The notes under the pieces: model-generated
Told to the model about the DNA's origin: nothing
Database searches by the model: none
The model's input: only the letters and a program-made list of their open reading frames with translations
Program-made: the position numbers and the translations under genes
In this document: one piece after another, positions 37,740 to 48,860 of the stretch
Position numbering within the stretch: position 1 is the first letter of the stretch
How the letters are laid out: each line of letters opens with the position of its first letter
Assembly (NCBI GenBank): GCA_028023455.1
Contig: JAQFVV010013325.1
Span: forward strand, 1 to 64,000
Direction of reading: 5' to 3'
Origin: Epiperipatus broadwayi
Lineage: Eukaryota > Onychophora > Udeonychophora > Euonychophora > Peripatidae
Length of the DNA: 64,000 nucleotides

Positions 37740-38894
37740 TTAGTATCGGTCCGGTGGTACTCGTTTTCTGGGTTGTTCATTACTAGACCTCTCTATCTGC
37801 CCTCCTATCCCCTCTTCTTGCTCAAATTTTGCTATCATTTCCCCCATTTCATGGATCCCTTTGCAATCCCTTCCCAGCATCATGTGTCTGAGGGTGGTTG
37901 GCATATTGTGCCTTATTATCGAGATGATCTGCGTCTCCATCATATGGTACGCAGGCCATTGTTGAAGGCTTGCCACCTGCCTATAATAAAACTGAGTGGC
38001 CGTCTCACTGGGCCTTCCCCCATATTTCTCCCTGGTGATTCTAAAATAAGTCCCTTCTTGACGTGCTGTGTTCCAGAAACACTGCAAAACTTCTTCCTTA
38101 TATTCCTCATAAGACCGGGGTTTAAATTCCAGCGTCCTCCACCAGTCTCTCGCTGGGCCCTGTAGGTATCCGCTTGCAATATTTATTCGGTCAGGTTCTC
38201 TCGCCGTTGGTTCTCCAAACAGATTCCTGACGCTTTCGAGGTGGTCCATGGGGTTTTCGTTCTCTCCTGCCCTAAATATTTCTATCTTCATCTGTCTCTC
38301 CGCCCATACATGACTTGTGTCCTGTTGCGACATCTGCTTTTCCCATCTCTTCTCCATCTCTTCCATCCTTCTACCCACATTCCAATGTCCCTGGTCTGCT
38401 TCAATCCTTTGGATTCTCTGTCCCCACTCTCCCAGTGCCTCTCGGACTTCGTCCTGGTGTTGTCTAATTTCATGACACGCCTCCTCCGTCTGCCTGACAG
38501 CTTCCTTCATCGCATCTTGATTCCTATTTCCCTTTTCTACATTATCCGTTAGTATCTCTACCCTTTCCTTTAGATCATTCAGGTCTGTTTTTGCTTTGTC
38601 CATCTCCATCCTATTCTGGTCTATTTTTTCCTCAACATTGGCTAAACTACTATCTTCCCCTTTGTTCTCTTCTGACTTCACTTCCTTTCTCCTGAGTAAT
38701 TGCCTTATCTCCTCTTTAAACTCTTCCCTATCTCTTCTACGCTCTTCTCTATCTTCCCTCATTTCGGCCATCATTTGCGTCATCATCTTTATTAATGTTT
38801 TAATATCCCCTTCATTCTCCATATCCTGTTTTTTAAATTGTATTGGATTCTCCTCCGTCTGTTCCCACATGCTTTCATCTGGGTTTTCTTCCAT
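37740..38894 (-). CDS. gag: Retrotransposon Gag of LTR-2, intact 384 aa
   Basis: This is the structural protein of an LTR retrotransposon, expected to assemble particles and package element RNA. Residues 1-200 are strongly charged and helical, with runs such as REERRRDREEF, and probably form a long coiled coil. Residues 204-358 form the Retrotrans_gag-type core, with ARDWWRTLE at 248-256, SYEEYKEEVLQCFW at 261-274 and MLGRDCKGIHEMGEMI at 339-354. The tail ends NEQPRKRVPPDRY; there is no CCHC knuckle. The start is the first ATG of the frame, about 770 bp after the 5' LTR. The decayed LTR-3 gag aligns with it block by block. An uninterrupted frame beside a dead protease suggests recent insertion or selection on Gag alone. 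The 178-codon plus frame opposite it is an antisense shadow. Confidence 0.88.
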   Translation of the reverse strand: MEENPDESMWEQTEENPIQFKKQDMENEGDIKTLIKMMTQMMAEMREDREERRRDREEFKEEIRQLLRRKEVKSEENKGEDSSLANVEEKIDQNRMEMDKAKTDLNDLKERVEILTDNVEKGNRNQDAMKEAVRQTEEACHEIRQHQDEVREALGEWGQRIQRIEADQGHWNVGRRMEEMEKRWEKQMSQQDTSHVWAERQMKIEIFRAGENENPMDHLESVRNLFGEPTAREPDRINIASGYLQGPARDWWRTLEFKPRSYEEYKEEVLQCFWNTARQEGTYFRITREKYGGRPSETATQFYYRQVASLQQWPAYHMMETQIISIIRHNMPTTLRHMMLGRDCKGIHEMGEMIAKFEQEEGIGGQIERSSNEQPRKRVPPDRY

Positions 38895-39642
38895 TGTTTA
38901 CTATCTGATTTATAATTTATAGTAATCCACGGCTCACTACCTACTACTCCGTGGGTCCCACTGACTGTCTTATCCTATCCTCAGATGCTCCTTGCCCTTC
39001 AAAATTCCCACAGCTCCTGTCCTTCCTCCAATTTGGTTTCTATCGCTCATACTATCCCAGGTCCCTCTGTTCCCTCCATTTCCATTCAGCAGCTATCGAT
39101 TATATGTGCGGCTATATCTATTCTATGGTTATATGTGTCCTTATATATATATATGCTATGTTGACCTCTTTCTTTAGCCCCCTTCTCTTTTTTAAGTAAT
39201 ACACAAAACTCCTAACAAGATCCCAGTTACAGTACTTCCTTTGTGCAAGAATATAAATACGTCTTTAACGATGTATATATATATTTTTTATTTGCGCTTA
39301 AATTATTTACATTTAATTTTAACATAGAAATTAATTTTTTAATTTGCTTCCTTTTAATATACGATCTTTCTTCCACGGAATCCCGCTATTCCACAGCCTT
39401 CTACAACTATTAAGTATACTCAGATGCTTGATTATTTTAGTGCTAATAAGAGAACTAAATCCCTTTCCCACTCCCTTAAGCAACGTTTAATGATTTTATT
39501 TTATGGTGATTCCGAAAATTTCCCCCCGCTTTAATAGATAATTTATTCTGTTATTTCGAGCACCCTCTCTTTTAGATTTGCTTTCGTTGTTAGAAACGTC
39601 AGCTGTATCCATGTCGGTCCCACCACTTGAAACAATAGTTTC
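38895..39642 (-). other. LTR-2 leader between primer site and gag
   Basis: About 750 bp of probable untranslated leader. A 62-codon minus frame at 39496-39684 begins in the LTR and reads across the primer site; it has no recognised domain. Confidence 0.5.
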
Positions 39643-39661
39643 GGGCCACATTGATGTGCCA
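39643..39661 (-). promoter_or_regulatory. LTR-2 primer-binding site
   Basis: The minus strand reads TGGCACATCAATGTGGCCC two bases after the 5' LTR end TACA. It is a diverged form of the tRNA-Lys1,2-type site found in the other elements. Confidence 0.6.
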
Positions 39662-39663
39662 AA

Positions 39664-41530
39664 TGTACCCGCCCGGTGGTGCATGTGAGCATGCTACCGC
39701 TCCCTCAATAACGACACTATTACGAATCTGCTGTGTTCTTGCATCCGGGGGATTACATAATGTTTTGTGAAGATAATTTCAAACACATATACATGTATGC
39801 TTTATTTATTTTATACGTAAATTCGGATTGAATCCAAGAATCCAAGAGTCCACCACGTAGGTGCATAAGCTCACTCAACTATATCACAAAACATGCCTGT
39901 GCATTACTCCAGTCGGAGGCAAGAAACGAACACAGCCAATATTACCCTTCAAATTACATCGTATCTGTGATCTTTCACTCATGATCAATTACTTATTATA
40001 TGAGGGCCTGCCTTATATCCCACAGAATAAATTAATCAAACTTAACTTAATCTAAGAGAACATAACAAACATAAGCATAAATAAAATAAAATCCCAACAC
40101 CAAAAATATCAAATGCATTCATTCATATACAAACAAATTTGATCGCTCTAGCAGCCATTCCTATTATATAAATTTATGTTGAAATTCCAAGCAATTAATA
40201 ACAAAAAAATACTAGTTAAATAAATGTTTTATTTAATCGGTTTACTAACAATTAATGCAGGTATATGATCGGCAAGCCGAGATAATTAAATATAGATTTC
40301 AAGGTGACTTCACACATATTTTAAAGAATGTTAATCTGTAGGCAAACTTATTTGGTTAGATTCTCAAATCGTTCATTAATGGTCAAGAGTAACTTTATCA
40401 TTTTAGCTTAATGTTTTTTAATAGTTCTGGTTATTAAAGTTATTTTATTTTGGTGCATAAGTGAATACGACAATTTAAAGATAGCTACCTGTGGAACATA
40501 GAAAGACCGTAATGGGATCCTGAGCAATGGTTTCTTCTTTAACGAAGCATTCCAGCAACTTGCAAGGTCTCAAAAGCGTGTGTGGTCCTTATGTGAAGTT
40601 TCTCCGGGGTTACGAGCATCCTATTGGCAATCAGCTGAGCTGGATGTGGAGGTCCGGCGGTCAAGCCGTGAATTTTATGTTCAGCAACGCATCTCTGTTA
40701 GATTTTCAATAGTCTAATAATAATCAATACCAGTCTAATTCAATAGTAATCCCTTGAAAAGTGCTGTCCGGCCTTTTTGATCTCTTCCTTCCCGCCCTCA
40801 CACCTTGAATTTTTTTCACCCAATCACTCCCATGCACCTGTGAGTCCCTTCATCCTATAAGTCCATCGAGTGTTAACTCAATTCCATGATTTCTGGGATC
40901 GTTTACACCACTTTGGAATTTCACTCAATTTGACCATTATTTTCAGGTATTGTTTCGCTGGAGACAGAAGTCTGAGTTGTACAATAGCAGTGTACACTTT
41001 TTCTCACCTCTGTTTCTAAATTTGGCTTATTTTATCTAGGCGTACCAGCACATATCCTGCCTATTGTTTCAATTTCTCTAATTTTACATTTACTAATTAC
41101 CCCTATTTAAAATAATTTTAGATCACTTGGAATTTCAGAACATATTGCAAATTAATTTATTCATTTTTCCCCTTTTGTTCAAAATGATTCAAATGATTTA
41201 ATAAAAGTTAAACTTGCGTTCAATCATTCCTCTCTCTTTAATTAATTAAAAATGAAAAAAAAAACTACAACTAATGATTATAGATTTATTCTTAACAAAC
41301 AAACACAAAATAATAAAAAAAACTCTTTTACAAATTTATTTCAATAAATTTGACAGGTACTCTTATATAGCTGCGATCATGCTTTAGAAACGGCTGTTTC
41401 TCGTTTATTATTAAAGCAAGACCGCTTTTTTTAAAAGTTTTGTTCCTGTCATTCATTTCGTCAATTGATTATAGTTTAATATAACCTCATATGCCTGGGT
41501 TCAAATCCCATGTAACGCTATTCCGTTACA
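39664..41530 (-). repeat. LTR-2 right LTR (5' LTR in element sense)
   Basis: 1867-bp partner of 35015-36877, ending CCGTTACA before the LTR-3 sequence resumes. T-arm-like GGGTTCAAATCCC at 41497-41509. This copy shows more TpG/CpA at sites that are CpG in the other copy. Confidence 0.88.
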
Positions 41531-42832
41531 GTATGTATATATTTTTTAAGAATGTAAAATAACAAAACTTTAGTTTTTCATCTACCTGTAAAAGAGAGAG
41601 TACATCCACTCATATTTATCGATATTAAAGTTATAGAAAGGGATTTGTATTAACTCTGTAGTGGGATGGCTGATCATTAACTAATTTTTTTTAAAATGTC
41701 CGCTCCTTTGCCTAAGTGATTTAATTGTATTGGGAAATAAAATAACAATTATTTTATCAGGGATTTTTTTTTTTTTGGTTAGACTTTCATAATGTTTTGT
41801 ATATGTTTACCAACTAAGGTTTTTCTTTTTAAATTTAAAGGTTGTTGGACCATATTTATATTATATTGCATACTGGGTGATCTGTAGGCATGTCTCTGCA
41901 CATTTCGGCACTTTCCTCACCAAGTCTACATAAGCTAACATACCCACCCCAGGATCGCAATGAAGATTAATAAAAAATTGGATCTCATCTCTTTCATATA
42001 TAGAACTGGACATAAGCAACAAAACTCCATGCCTCAATTTGGATCACACAGTTTGTGAACAAATTCTATTTTACTCTAACTCAGTTTAAAAGTGGAGAGC
42101 TATCCAGTCTCGTGTTAGCCTCTTGGTGGCCATTTGTGTCTCAGGACTCATCATTTCCCACAATATTCTGTCATCTTAGTCTGCAATATTTTATATTTAT
42201 ATTTATTTCAAAAACTTTCTTTGAAGAATATTATTTAAGTGTCTAAATCAAGACTGAAAATATCCATAGGGGGGATCACTATTAAATTTTTTTTGTTAGT
42301 AGCAGAGGACAGTATTTTTCAATGCTTTTTTAAAAATATGTTAGTTAGTTTGGCTGGCTATCTGAATCATGTACTCTCACCATAGTGTTAATTATGTCTA
42401 CCTCTCTTTGTCAATCATGTAACTTGTCCAATGGCTAGAAATGTTCCCAACTTATAATGTGAAGTCATTTTTTAAAGGGTCTTTCTTTCATATCTGGATA
42501 TAGTTGCAGGAAAATAGCCTGCAGCTCAATTAATCAATTCGTTGTACTCTGCAAATGTAAAATAATAAAGTTTTTTTCTGTCTTTCATTCACTATTATTA
42601 ATACTCTGTAGCACTGTTTTCTTCAGTAAACCTGATCATTATATACATGTTCAAATCCCTCCTTAGAGTTTTGTCTCTCCTTGACCACCGGGCATACATT
42701 AAGAATAAATTCTAGTGAGGTTTGAGGAGTAAGTCGCTTATTAGCAATATGGAGGAGTAAAGTGAGGTTCAAACCCCCTCTACTTGCATCTCTATGTTAG
42801 GTTAAAGCAGCTCTACTTTTCATACCATTACA
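41531..42832 (+). repeat. LTR-3 right LTR, second part
   Basis: 1302 bp matching about 29831-31114 and ending CATACCATTACA, directly followed by an (AT)n(AC)n run. It contains the dyad GAGGTTCAAACCCC at 42764-42777. Confidence 0.85.
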
Positions 42833-42849
42833 ATATATATATACACACA

Positions 42850-43390
42850 CACAAAGAAAATAAAACCCACTTTCTGATTAATTACTGTTAATTGTTAATA
42901 CCCCAAAAAAAACATATTCATGGGTATCATTTTTAAATTTACTATTTCAATAATATTACAGCTTTTAATAACATCTACACACTAATAAAAACAATCCACT
43001 TTCTGATTCATTACTGTCCAAAAAAATGCAACATAGTCAGGTATCATTTTGAAATGTAGTATTTAAAGAATGGTACTTTTTATATATACACACTAACAAA
43101 AAGAACCCACTTTCTGATTAATTACTGTCCAACAACAACAAAAAAAGGCAAATTAGTCGGTTATCATTTGTAAATTTAGCGTGTATGTAGCAATTTTGTG
43201 TTAATTAAAAAAAAAGTATAAATGCATCTTATTTTCGATTAAAAAAATCCCATACCTTTTGACAGATACCCACTAACAAAAACAACCCATTTTATGATTA
43301 ATTACTGTCCAAAAAGCGTCAATTATTCCGGTATCATTTTTAAATTTAATGTGAATTTCTAAATTTAGTTTTTTTTAAAATAGTAATATT
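42850..43390. repeat. Irregular tandem repeat, four units
   Basis: Four copies of CACTAACAAAAACAACCCAC-type sequence followed by TTTCTGATTAATTACTGTCC and GGTATCATTTTTAAATTTA have their CCCAC cores near 42866, 42995, 43107 and 43287. Spacing varies from about 112 to 180 bp through insertions, so this is an old decayed satellite. Confidence 0.75.
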
Positions 43391-44457
43391 ATTTACTATT
43401 AGTTCCTCTAATTTCCTATTACAAAAACTAAAAAAGCTGATTTTTATATACATAGAATCATGGGCCTGGCCTGAAATCATAATATATATTTTTAATTAGC
43501 ACCAATGCCATCATATGGCTGGCACGAGGGAACAAAAAACAACCATTTCTATTAATCATTAATTAATATTTCCTCAGTGTTCTACAACTCCATTCGCCAA
43601 TCCTACACTTGCACAAGAATTATATTGAAGGGATTTAATAAGAATAATAATAATGTATTATTTAATGCTCATCCACTAGCCAGCTCATTTAGGCCAGTAG
43701 TCCTGAGACTGACAGATATGTGTTATTTTGGAGCAGTACACATTAAATTGTTTAATAAAGAAAACATGTAAACATTTTAATTAAATGAATAAATTAGAAA
43801 TAATTAAAAACAACGGTAGTGCTCAAGCGTTTAATGGAAATATAAACATAAATATATATTCTGACAGATTAAATTCTTATTGATTTTCAGATTAAGTACC
43901 TTATCTTTACAATTATCTATAGGATTTAATAGCAATAATTACAGGCTATATCATGAAATTAATAATATGTGCATATCCCTGTGGAAATTAGATTGTCCTT
44001 ATTTATGAATAAAATAAGCTTTCTTAATAATGTGGTGGCCATAAAGATTATCTATAAAGAAAGTCTTTGCTTATAACTTCTGAGGCAATGATAGTGAATC
44101 CAAATGTTTGACGTGGAAGATATATAGATGCGGATTTCTGAAGTTCGAACAATTATGGGATAATGGAACAGTTTTGATTTCCTTCGTGGATTAGTGGGAA
44201 TAAAAACCCAGCACAACTATGGTTTCACCCCAACATACTCATGTTGGCTAGCATATATATCTTATTCGCAATATCATAGGTCAGAAAAATTGATAGCAAT
44301 CACAATAACAACATGAAATTCTAATCAGTGCAAAAATATTAATCAGAAGATTCCTCCCCTACCCTTAAGACTGCTTTTGTTAATTCATTCAATCAAATAT
44401 GTACATCAAAATATATTTACATATGCATGGCTGTCTAAACTCCTTTTTACCTTGAAA
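43391..44457. other. Anonymous AT-rich DNA
   Basis: No supportable gene. The 64-codon plus frame at 43577-43771 has no recognisable motif. Confidence 0.5.
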
Positions 44458-44484
44458 CAGGATTTAAACCTGACCCCTGTTACA
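44458..44484. repeat. Possible LTR terminus with T-arm-like dyad
   Basis: CAGGATTTAAACCTG is an imperfect dyad followed after 6 bases by TGTTACA, the end seen in the other LTRs. An AT run then leads straight into LTR-4. It may be the end of an older element hit by LTR-4. Confidence 0.3.
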
Positions 44485-44502
44485 ATTTATATATATATAT
44501 AT

Positions 44503-46677
44503 TATAATGATATGGAGAAAATAGACATAACGTGATCTGCACTACAGGGAACCATCTAGGCATTTGAACCTAGAAAAATTTATAAAGTAGGTAGATACGT
44601 AAATAAAAAAAAAATTTTTTTTTTTAAATATTTTGGTTCCAGTCGTTAGCCCATGTCACTAGCTCAGTGGAATAGCAGAGATTAAATAATATAATCTAAG
44701 AGTATATAAAAAAATAATAAAATAAACCACTGCCAGTAATTAGCATACAAACATTTATTTATGTGCATAGATTGTTTTAGTATCAGTTTACATTTTAACA
44801 TTTAACATTATTTTTAACTTTACTTTAGATTTTAATTTACATTTTAATTTCTATTATATTATAAGTTTACATTTTAATTAAGTTCGCACAGATGGAATTA
44901 TAAAAATTTGTTTTAATAATGTTGAGTATAGATCGGTTACATAGATTACAACGGTTAAAAACATTTCAAAATAAACATAAACGATCAAAATATAAAATCA
45001 TTGATACTGACAATTGCAGAGGGAAATTTATAAGTAACCCAATAGTATTCACCATAAGATACTTGCATTGTCACCAATAACTTAAAAGACATCCGAATAA
45101 ATACATTTTAGATACTCACCATAAGGTATCATTATTTATCGAATGTCTATATATTTTGATCAAATATGAAAACCCAAAACATACTTAACCGATAACCAAT
45201 CTACGCAAGCGTCTTTGAACAACTTAAATTTAATGCATTTTTATTTAGTGTCGAGTATGAATAGACTACATAGATTTGCATTTGAAAAGAAAATATTCAA
45301 TCCTTGTTTAACCTTAGGCCAAAGGGTCACAGTCAAACCAAACTTCAATCCATCTGATACATCGATGTGTTCAATGTAATGCAAATACGGCAGCACAATT
45401 AGGTTAATAGAAGAAACTGCTTCTCATCAGATAGGAATATTACATCTATCAGACAAGAAGAGCAATAAAAAAAACTCCATCGAAAGGAACAGCATTCTAC
45501 ATCTTATAATCCCTTCCATAGGCAAAACGAAAGTGTGCGGCATATAATAGCAATTCTGCCCATAGCAAATCTCGTACTACATCTAATTACACCAATATAT
45601 CCAATCCATTGACCTAATTCAACTACGAAATGAATAACCTAAGATTACCCTCCCCTAATATAACTTTACAAATCCATACAGCCATTCACACCCGACTTAA
45701 GTTTAACATTTATATCATTTAACTTAACGGAAAACAGAAATCATAATAAAACTTAAAGAACAAAAAATAAATAAATGGAAATGATTTTACAAAATAAATA
45801 CATTAAATAAAATTATAACTAATTAATAAATAACATTGGTCAGATAGGATTCTATTTATTAATTATTTTAAATACAGAAAGTTTTTAATTTAAAGTTCTT
45901 AGTGTTTTCAAATTAATATTGTTCATTATATTTTATAAAATTCTTACTGTTTTAACACTTCCATAGTTTTATCCATTGTTTGCCATGAACATGAATTCCC
46001 AGACCGGCCTAAAGAGATTGGTTGAGTTAGCCATTGTTTTTTATTTATCCGGAGGTCTTTTAGTTTAGTTGGTCCTCAATGTAGAAAACGATAGTTCATT
46101 TCTCTTTCTTTCTTAGCAGAATTGAAGGGATTGAAGAGTGCTTCTTTTCAATCCCTTCTCCTTCAACTCCATACTAACACATATCTGTCCACTCGTAATA
46201 ACCAACTCCTTAATAATTTTCAAACTTGTCCTTTTATATTAACTTGAAGGATCCAATGGACGTTATGTCATGATGATGATATGGTCCTTTCGCTGAGGTC
46301 TGATTCCATTGTTTGTCATTCATTGGCTATTTCTTTCTATTGTTTTCCTATCTGACCGATGTTTTTACATTTAAATGCCCAAGGCTAGTTTACTTATTAA
46401 AATAATCATTTCCATTTTCTGATTACTTAATGTGTTTTCCAAAATTAAAGATATATTTTTATCTCTAAATCTTTTTAAAATTTAGTTTTAAACTACTCTT
46501 TTTTTTAATAAAGTTTTATTTTAATAATTATTTATCTGTGCAATTTTATATATATGCGAGTTTAAGATGATTTTTTAATTTTCAGTTTTTAATTCTTAAA
46601 AAAGAAATTTTTATTGGTGAATGTTTTTTTTTATTTACTAATAAAAAACAATGTAATGTACATATGTGCCCGTTACA
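44503..46677 (-). repeat. LTR-4 left LTR (3' LTR in element sense)
   Basis: Matches the split right LTR; GCCCGTTACA at its right end. T-arm-like dyad CTAGGCATTTGAACCTAG at 44556-44573. Many differences from the partner are at CpG sites. Confidence 0.8.
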
Positions 46678-47395
46678 TATCAGTAAAGTTGCTTAAAAAA
46701 AAATGAACTAAAAAAAAATATTTTACTTAGGATTAGTAATTACAGTACATGATTAACAAAATTTACAAAACATTCGGTTAGTATAAAGACTATATACAAA
46801 AAAAAATGTTGACTATCATTTTCCTAAAGACCTTTTATGTTCACCTCCTCCCCACAAGAGTTCTATTTTTTTTATACATTTTATCTTTACACACGGCATG
46901 ACAAGCAAATTATTTAAATTATTTATTTAAGAAGGTTGCATGAACTAAATATGTTTTGAAAGATAATGGATTTATACATGTATATTTGCAGCACAATTAT
47001 AAATACCACCAACTTATTTATGACTGATTAAAATGCTTAAATAGCATTACACTGAAGTAAATTCCCAACGGTACTCATCGTAAAGTACCACATTTCGATC
47101 ATAAACTTACATGGCTGCGCACATCTATACACATTAAAACAATATATATCAACAAACAAAAAAAACATATTTATTGCAACCGTTTGACTTTTTTTTTTTT
47201 AACAAAAATTAGTTTTAAAATTATTTATACTTTTTCCTGTTTAATATATATGCACAATTTCTTCTGGCAGTGCTTTTATAAGATTTAAAGTATACGACTT
47301 ATGTAAACAGATAAAATATTTTATTTTGAAAAAAGAAATTTACTCAGGGTATACGTGGTTTTTATTAATAGATCGGCCCAAGTTGGGTGGCCAGT
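46678..47395 (-). other. LTR-4 internal region, non-coding
   Basis: 718 bp, AT-rich, with poly-A/T runs and no open frame of note. No clear polypurine tract is seen next to the left LTR. Confidence 0.55.
47375..47393 (-). promoter_or_regulatory. LTR-4 primer-binding site
   Basis: The minus strand reads TGGCCACCCAACTTGGGCC two bases after the 5' LTR end, close to TGGCGCCCAACGTGGGGC. It fixes the minus orientation. Confidence 0.65.
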
Positions 47396-47740
47396 TATAA
47401 CGATCCGGAGAAAATAGACTTAATGTGATCTGCACTACAGGGTGCCATCTAGGCATTTGAACCTAGAAAAATTTATAAAGTAGGCAGATATGTAAATAAA
47501 AAAAAATTTTTTTTTTTTTTTTAAAATAAGCCACTGCCAGTAATTAGCATACAAACATTTATTTATGCACATATATATAAGATTGAAAATTGTTTTAGTA
47601 TCAGTTTACATTTTAACATTTAACATTATTTTTAACTTTACTTTAGATTTTAATTTACATTTTAATTTCTATTATATTATAAGTTTACATTTTAATTAAG
47701 TTCGCACAGATGGAATTATAAAAATTTGTTTTAATAATGT
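47396..47740 (-). repeat. LTR-4 right LTR, first part
   Basis: 345 bp matching 44503-44935, lacking a piece of roughly 90 bp that the left copy has. Interrupted at TTAATAATGT by LTR-5. T-arm-like dyad at 47449-47466. Confidence 0.8.
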
Positions 47741-48139
47741 TGTAACAGTCAGAAAACGTGTGACTTATAAACATAGTGCAGAATTCGACCACCACACAGA
47801 ACAGCAGCACCATCGAGGTAGTGAAGCCACCCATGTTACTGAGTTTGAACATAGTTTATCGGTTCCACAATACAATACATGAAACAATGCATCTGATGTG
47901 ACATTAGTAAATATTTCCTTAGGCATGGTGGTCAGGGATATGCAAGAGATTCATGATTTTATTCTCGAGTTAGCCAATAATCAAACTAATATTAATTAAA
48001 CATTCATATTTACATAATCAAGAAAATATTATATAGAATGGGTATCGAATAAATGAAATGTAACTGCAGACATATAGTTTAAAATTATTTATTAATACAT
48101 TTTAATAATATCATTTACTAATAATATTTTAGGGATTCA

Positions 48140-48370
48140 AAGCTTCAGTAGCGGGATTTGCAACATGATTATATTTTAAAGAATGCATTTATTTATTTAG
48201 ACATTATTTTGTATTGAGGACTTCAGTAGCGGTATTTCTGATACTGTAATGTTTACAAAAGGAATACATTTATTTGTTTAGACATTATTTTATCTTGAGA
48301 ACTCAGTAGCGGTATTTCTGATACTGTAATATTTACAAAAGGAATTCACTTATTTGAAGGCATAATCTAG
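48140..48370. repeat. Tandem repeat in LTR-5, unit about 80 bp
   Basis: Three copies share CAGTAGCGG(T/G)ATTT, TACTGTAAT, TTTACAAAAGGAAT and TTTAGACATTATTTT. The CAGTAGCGG starts lie near 48146, 48222 and 48307. Repeats of this kind in an LTR can be transcription-factor sites. Confidence 0.75.
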
Positions 48371-48593
48371 CTACCTAAAATTCTCGAGTAAGCATTTCTA
48401 ATGCATGCCTGGATGGATTTATACCTTTGCAATGCAAGAGTCTAAAGTATGATTTAAGAGTAGCGGTGGACATATATTTATTTAATTAAAATATTTATTT
48501 TATGACTAAGGGCAAACATTTATTTGAGAGTGAATTATGAAGATAATGCAGAGGCGGAGTGATATATAGAATAATAGAATTGAGTAAAGGAAC

Positions 48594-48860
48594 ATGTGGT
48601 ACGCTTTAGAAAGGCGATATGGAATGGCAGTATATCGAAACTGCAATGCCGCGAATTGGTTTATAAGAATGTCGGGCTGGTCTCTGCCTCGGCCCAATGA
48701 AGTAAGGTATCACATAAGCATAACCAGGGACAAGCGGTCCGTGTCGCAGTTTGCCGGCTGGCTGCATGACATTGTCAAATCCTACGGGAGCACCCATTAT
48801 GCCCCCTTGTGTAGGATGACTGGGGTTAATTTCAACCCTGAAGAATCCTGAAATTTCACA
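48594..48860. other. GC-rich patch in LTR-5 open on both strands
   Basis: A patch clearly richer in G+C than its surroundings, open for 85 codons on plus (48594-48851) and 63 codons on each of two minus frames. Low stop density follows from the composition; no domain is recognised. Promoter or structured RNA is as likely as coding. Confidence 0.35.

Larger units (their letters stand above)
35015..41530 (-). mobile_element. LTR-2: non-autonomous LTR retrotransposon with intact Gag (TR-GAG type)
   Basis: LTRs of 1863 bp (35015-36877) and 1867 bp (39664-41530) flank 2786 bp. On the minus strand each LTR starts TGTAACGGAATAGCG and ends CGGGCGGGTACA (one copy mutated to TATA). A primer site adjoins the 5' LTR and GGGCGGGGAGATA, a polypurine tract, adjoins the 3' LTR. 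The interior encodes one intact Gag and a ruined protease, with no RT or integrase. It sits inside the LTR-3 right LTR, so it is younger. The flanks ATAT and GTAT are an imperfect 4-bp target duplication. Integration machinery must come from elsewhere. Confidence 0.88.
29023..42832 (+). mobile_element. LTR-3: Gag-Pro LTR retrotransposon, decayed, split by LTR-2
   Basis: Direct LTRs at 29023-31114 (2092 bp) and 34214-35014 plus 41531-42832 (2103 bp once LTR-2 is removed) begin TGAAAATTATTC and end CATTACA. A primer site follows the left LTR, so the element reads rightward. The interior has decayed gag and protease and no RT, RNase H or integrase. The left flank is LINE-A and the right flank is an (AT)n(AC)n run, so no target duplication is visible. 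A G11 tract at 33878-33888, about 325 bp before the right LTR as I bound it, could be the real polypurine tract. In that case the LTR is longer and the left copy has lost its start at the LINE-A junction. Confidence 0.8.

Noticed and set aside
37629-38552. Plus-strand frames of 178 and 103 codons opposite the Gag
   Set aside because: They are antisense shadows of the intact minus-strand gag, with no motif of their own.
42850-43390. CRISPR-like array
   Set aside because: The spacing is irregular, the repeats are degenerate, and the surrounding retrotransposons show eukaryotic DNA.
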